DNA from: Epichloe hybrida
Taxonomy: Eukaryota > Ascomycota > Sordariomycetes > Hypocreales > Clavicipitaceae
Direction of reading: 5' to 3'
Assembly (NCBI GenBank): GCA_019022495.1
Contig: JAFEKR010000060.1
Coordinates: forward strand, 62,001-126,000
Length of the DNA stretch: 64,000 nt
The position numbers and the translations under genes are program-made. Shown piece by piece: positions 60,575-64,000 of the stretch. Each line of letters opens with the position of its first letter. Within the stretch, counting starts at the first letter, position 1. The notes under the pieces were generated by a model. That model had not been told where the DNA came from and did not search any database. It saw only the letters and a list, made by a program, of their open reading frames with translations.

Positions 60575-61240
60575 TCTGAAACGAGTTGTCGAGGGGGAGT
60601 TTGATTTTCCATCTTTTTTTTTTTTTGTATTCATATATTTCTCACTTCGTCTCTTATATAAAACAATAACTTGTTAAATGAGATAGGACGAACTTTTTGT
60701 CTCTTTGCAAAGGATTTGGGAAGTGCGTGCAAAAAAATATATCAGATCGTCCCTGACACGTTTTTCTTCTTATTTCTTTCTTTCATGAACCCCCTTTGAT
60801 GTGTGTGAGCGTCAATGATACCTGTCCACTGGAGGGACGACATGGGTGTGGTGTTTATGCGCCGGATATGCGAATCGGGAGATTGGGAATCCAGATGATG
60901 ATGGGGTGGTGATGCGTCGTTGACTTGCATTGCCTGATTGGACTGGTTGGGGCCGTTTCATTTGTCTCTCTCTCTCTTTTTTTTTTTGGGTGGGGGGGGG
61001 GGGGAAGAATATGCAAGCGAGACCAAATGAGAGGATGGGCAGATGTATTACAAAAGTACGCTGATATCAAGCAATATTGGACGGCAACACCCACGCTTGA
61101 GGCGACCATTGCTTTGGACTTGAAAATCATGGTCAGGTATTCTCCAGCATCACCGCAGTCATCTATCCCGCCGAGCTTGGATTCGAGAAAAAAACTCCAT
61201 GTCATGTGGCATGCCGTACCGAATCAGCAGATGTTATAAG
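60575..61240. other. intergenic, with homopurine/homopyrimidine tracts
   Basis: This is the 3' flank of the SOD-like gene. A (CT)n-T(n)-G(n) succession lies at about 60,965-61,003, and a T run at 60,615-60,626. No supported gene is seen. The open frames on both strands here (60,855-61,205 minus and 60,925-61,239 plus) are of low-complexity composition. Confidence 0.5.
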
Positions 61241-61242
61241 CC

Positions 61243-61381
61243 GCCTTAGGCGGCGGCAGCAGTAGTGAGAATGTTGTGCTCGATGCGAGCAGTGGCGCCG
61301 GAGGTCCCGGGACCCATGAGGAGTCTGAGAAATTGTGCTTCGTAGGCTTTGCCGATTCGGGATCGTGGAGTTGCTCAAATC
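61243..61381 (-). other. possible terminal exon, unrecognised
   Basis: On the minus strand a frame reads protein-like: RIGKAYEAQFL, then LLMGPGTSGATARIEH and ILTTAAAA before a TAA at 61,243. Upstream it is closed by TGA, so it needs a splice acceptor near 61,381. It could be a last exon of the RRM gene or chance. No family is recognised. Confidence 0.25.
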
Positions 61382-61633
61382 GCCATTGACGCCTCGTAGC
61401 GATGTTGCAGCTCTGAGATCCTTTTTAGCTGGAGATCCCGCTCATCCAATCAATGGTGTCTTTTGAAATTTTTTGGCTCGCCTGCAATCAGCCTTTGTCG
61501 GCCGAGAATATCTTTGTCTTATCACAACGGCCTCGACGGGGGTACACGGAGATGTCCGCTCCCGTGAACACATGGCCTTCCGATCGCTCCACGTCAGTTC
61601 AGCCGGGCTGAGGGCAGACCGCTCGCTGCTCAG

Positions 61634-62509
61634 TCAGGCCAAGTCGGAAGATAGATAGACATCTGAGAGAGAGCGGGAGAGAACGGGTGCAACGCCCAGG
61701 AACGTGTGTGTGTACGGCGCAGCGTTCCCAAGAGCAAGAGGAGAATATGTGCTCGCTTCCGTCAGGGACAAGGTACCAGAGCTATTTTTGCAGCCACAAC
61801 CTTGGGGCATGTTCAACCCACACTGTAGAACAGGCACTCTCATTGCGAAGCCGCCTGCGAACAGCTCAGTCACCTCGGCTGTGTACAGAGCCTGGTCCAC
61901 GGACGGACTCAAACCACCGACATGGACACGTTTGCCAAAATGCTCGCCGACAGCTTCCTCAACATGGTCGGACGACGTTGGCTGTCCTCGGTCGTTGCCA
62001 TTGCTGCTGCCTTGTCTGGGGCTCGCGCCCTCATCCCCCCAACGCTAGAAGCTTGGAGAGCGGCCGTCACTGCCCCAGCGGGCATTGTTGCGAGGCTGCT
62101 TTGGCTTGCAGGGGCCAACCTTGAGCGCTCGACCTCGGATGGTGGCATTGAGCGACTCGAGAGCACGCTCGGCACCCTCGCGGTTGACAAAGTCGACGAA
62201 GCAGTAGCCTGGATTGCGTCCAGAGACTGGATCGACGGAGATCTAGACGGCATCAAAGTCCCCAGAGCCGTTTTCTCGGAGTCCCTTCTCGATTTCCTGG
62301 GCGTCTACAGTGTAGAGCAGGTTGCCTGTGTGGCAAGGTCAGTAATAAGTGCCGACGAGTGAGACAGGTGGAAATGGTGAGAGGCGCGCAGGGCAGTACA
62401 AACCCAGGTAAATGCGGCGGCCCTCGGAGAGCGTCGGAGAGCGCATCCGAGGAGCCTTGGATGTTGCTTCCCATAGCCATGGTTCCTGTGTGAAATCACT
62501 TTTGTGCAT
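61634..62509 (-). pseudogene. RRM RNA-binding protein gene with two in-frame TAG codons
   Basis: From an ATG at 62,509 the minus strand gives a first exon to 62,404, a GT-AG intron (62,403-62,326), and a second exon from 62,325. The splice joins RRIYLG to NLLYTV, making the RNP2 strand of an RRM; RNP1 follows as NPGYCFVDF. A linker ending in GEHFGKRVHVGGL starts a second RRM, which fades after ELFAG near 61,850. It resembles the two-RRM (probably mitochondrial or nucleic-acid-binding) proteins of Sordariomycetes. Two TAG stops interrupt the frame at 62,243-62,245 (before ISVDP) and 62,045-62,047 (SF*RWGD, where related proteins have Gln as I recall them). CAG to TAG is a RIP-type change. The rest of RRM2 and the true C-terminus were not found; the frame runs on to a stop at 61,634. 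Either a pseudogene or an unusual intron structure. Confidence 0.6.
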
Positions 62510-63307
62510 GGCCGCAACACGTGCTTTGTGATGGATGTCACGTGAAGTGATGGACGCAAGTGAGTGAGAGCAAATGGCTGGCTAGTCATGCAAGGGCTAG
62601 TAGCTGGGGAATGGCAACAACGGCTGTGGGCGCCAAATTTCAGTCAATGACCGACCGCGACTGGCTGGCTTGCCGCTCGGCCCCCCCACAATGCACCACA
62701 ATGGCACCACAATGCACCACAATGCAACTGTGCTGCGCCCTTGTCAATGGCTTGTAGGCAGAGTAGCACGGACGTCGTGCGGCGATCAAAACTCTCGGGA
62801 TTGAATCATTTTGTCGGTGCCCTGGAACCCAGCCAGCATGCAGAAAGAACCCACCTGCATTGTTGACGTGAGCTTGCTCATCAGTGGACGTCCACACACA
62901 ACATGTGGCTGAATTTTTGCGAGGCAGAAGCACAATTTCTACAGCGACGGGGCTTTTTGCCGGGCAAAGAGAAGTGCCGACGACTCGATGAATTGCACTC
63001 ACTCGCCAACACATGCTATTCCAGACTTTTCTTCATCTCAACCATGGTTTAAATTGATTACTATTCATCAGAGCTATGTGAAAGAAGAAGACAATCTCTG
63101 CTCCAAGACATCAGAGCAGGTATAGTGTAAGGAGGGGAGGGGAGGAAAAAAAAAAATGAGAGGGAAAGAAAATGTGTACACGACGAGACCTGCTGAACTC
63201 GTGTCTCCCCCAGCTTTCGTTCCCGTCATCAATGCTATTGAAACGTGATATTAGAAGTGGTTCGGAACGGGTTCGAGCATATATAAAGTATTACTTACGG
63301 GGCCCCA
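62510..63307. other. intergenic, with CACCACAATG repeats
   Basis: No supported gene is seen. Bases 62,687-62,727 carry four imperfect copies of CACCACAATG. A purine run (GGGGAGGGGAGG then A12) lies at 63,133-63,157. A 124-codon minus-strand frame (62,640-63,014) has no protein-like features. Confidence 0.5.
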
Positions 63308-63904
63308 TCACGCATTCTTGTTCGCCCGTGCATCCTCATAGTACGCCAGAAGCTTGCTCATGACCTCGAGCTGCTGGGGGTCGATCTGGGCCTCGGCAGC
63401 CCTCGCCTTGACACGTCCGCCGTTGCCGGCAACTTGCCCAAAGGCCTGGCGGAGGATGTCCCCGGGTCCGTTGAGGACGGCGTCGCCTCCGGCAAAGAGG
63501 CCGGCGACGCCCTGCTGCAGAGCATCCGCGGGGCCGCCGCCGCCGCCCAGGACATTGCCCAGGGGACCCAGACCGCCAAGATTGGTCTCGCGCTTGCGGT
63601 TGTTGGCCTTTTTGGCGTTCTTGCTGTTGCTGTTGCTGTTGCTGCGGCCCTCGCCGTTGCTGACGCGCACCAGGGCCTGGCGGATGATCTCACCGGGTCC
63701 GTTGAGGACGGCGTCACCGCCGGCGAAGAAGGCGGCGACGCCCTGCTGCACGGCGTCCATGACGGGGTTGCTTCCCAGCTGTCCGCTGACGGGGCCGAGG
63801 CCGCCAAAGTTGAGCTCACGCTTGTCCGCGTCGGCGGCGACGGGGGAGGCTTGCGCCAGGCAAGCTGAGGCAGCAACGGCGGAAAGCACACCGGAGACCT
63901 TCAT
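63308..63904 (-). CDS. secreted protein with two KR-preceded repeats
   Basis: The minus strand encodes 198 residues in one exon. The ATG at 63,904 is chosen because it starts a clean signal peptide (MKVSGVLSAVAASACLAQA); an upstream in-frame ATG at 63,937 would add 11 residues that bury it. After the pre-region come two repeats, residues 28-77 and 104-154. Each is preceded by Lys-Arg and reads KRE-x-N-x-GGLGP, then QQGVA, FAGGDAVLNGPG and RQA. A Ser-Asn-rich basic linker (88-105, with SNSNSNS) lies between. Lys-Arg before each repeat fits cleavage by a Kex2-type protease in the Golgi, as in fungal Kex2-processed repeat proteins. The C-terminal tail (residues 172-198) is charged. No domain is recognised, and no tailoring enzyme gene is visible nearby. 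Confidence 0.75.
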   Translation of the reverse strand: MKVSGVLSAVAASACLAQASPVAADADKRELNFGGLGPVSGQLGSNPVMDAVQQGVAAFFAGGDAVLNGPGEIIRQALVRVSNGEGRSNSNSNSKNAKKANNRKRETNLGGLGPLGNVLGGGGGPADALQQGVAGLFAGGDAVLNGPGDILRQAFGQVAGNGGRVKARAAEAQIDPQQLEVMSKLLAYYEDARANKNA

Positions 63905-64000
63905 TTCGATGACTCGTTGATCTGAAGAGAAGAGCAAGGGAAATAGGCGATGAACGAATAGAACAGATGAATGGAAAAAGAGAAAAAAAAAAAATGATGA
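63905..64000 (-). promoter_or_regulatory. upstream region of the repeat-protein gene
   Basis: The leader of the minus-strand gene is pyrimidine-rich on the coding strand (TTTTTTCTCTTTTTCC type, from 63,972-63,996). The window ends before the core promoter can be judged. Confidence 0.35.

Noticed and set aside
60855..61239. Opposing 116- and 104-codon frames
   Set aside because: Low-complexity translations driven by the CT/T/G tracts; no conserved motif.
62640..63014. 124-codon minus-strand frame
   Set aside because: It includes the CACCACAATG repeats and shows no protein-like pattern.
63354..63920. 188- and 144-codon plus-strand frames
   Set aside because: They are antisense reflections of the GC-rich repeat-protein gene on the minus strand, which has a signal peptide and ordered repeats.

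Overview
The window looks like a filamentous ascomycete (Pezizomycotina, probably Sordariomycete) chromosome with a strongly two-part composition. Bases 1 to about 58,650 are an AT-rich, gene-free block of nested transposable elements carrying the mark of repeat-induced point mutation (RIP): CpA and TpG are depleted, TpA is abundant, and catalytic Asp codons read as Asn, Cys as Tyr, Gln and Trp as stop. From about 58,650 to 64,000 the composition turns abruptly to balanced, codon-structured fungal DNA with two intact secreted-protein genes and one damaged RNA-binding-protein gene.

Layout of the AT-rich block: 1-2,930 Ty3/gypsy gag-pol remnant (minus); 3,350-5,546 Ty1/copia remnant (plus) holding a 217-bp solo LTR; 5,555-7,398 foldback hAT-type element with a perfect 8-bp duplication; 7,540-19,498 a 12-kb LTR element ('family A', coding strand minus) with a 4-kb non-pol extra region; 19,503-25,081 another gypsy remnant (minus) split by a GC-richer short insert; 25,090-33,492 a second foldback element split by a full-length Tad-like LINE (25,868-32,435, 15-bp duplication); 33,558-34,188 a tRNA-headed SINE-like element; 34,190-35,690 chromovirus integrase plus chromodomain (plus strand); 36,631-43,149 a spliced hAT transposase pseudogene (minus) split by a gag-pol-less LTR element ('family B' copy 1, 37,651-41,344) that itself holds a family A solo LTR; 43,675-44,800 a truncated LINE holding a second 217-bp solo LTR; 45,971-51,181 a second chromovirus copy (minus) holding a retroposon-like insert (which holds a third solo LTR) and a complete 518-bp TRIM; 51,187-52,843 a second hAT-like family with a 98-bp tandem array; 53,325-54,537 another foldback relic; 54,687-57,606 a young, little-mutated family B copy; 57,905-58,605 a Tc1/mariner-type MITE at the compartment edge.

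Most insertions can be ordered by nesting, and many have exact target-site duplications that fix their ends. Family B elements have no gag or pol but share with family A the post-LTR primer-site region, the polypurine tract and a long hairpin next to it, plus the same unusual ends. The simplest reading is that B is a non-autonomous passenger of A.

In the gene-bearing end, 59,886-60,574 encodes a secreted Cu-only superoxide dismutase-like protein (two exons). 61,634-62,509 (minus) is an RRM RNA-binding protein gene whose reading frame carries two TAG codons of the kind RIP makes from CAG. 63,308-63,904 (minus) encodes a secreted protein with two copies of a Lys-Arg-preceded repeat, resembling Kex2-processed repeat proteins. 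No rRNA, functional tRNA or CRISPR was seen.
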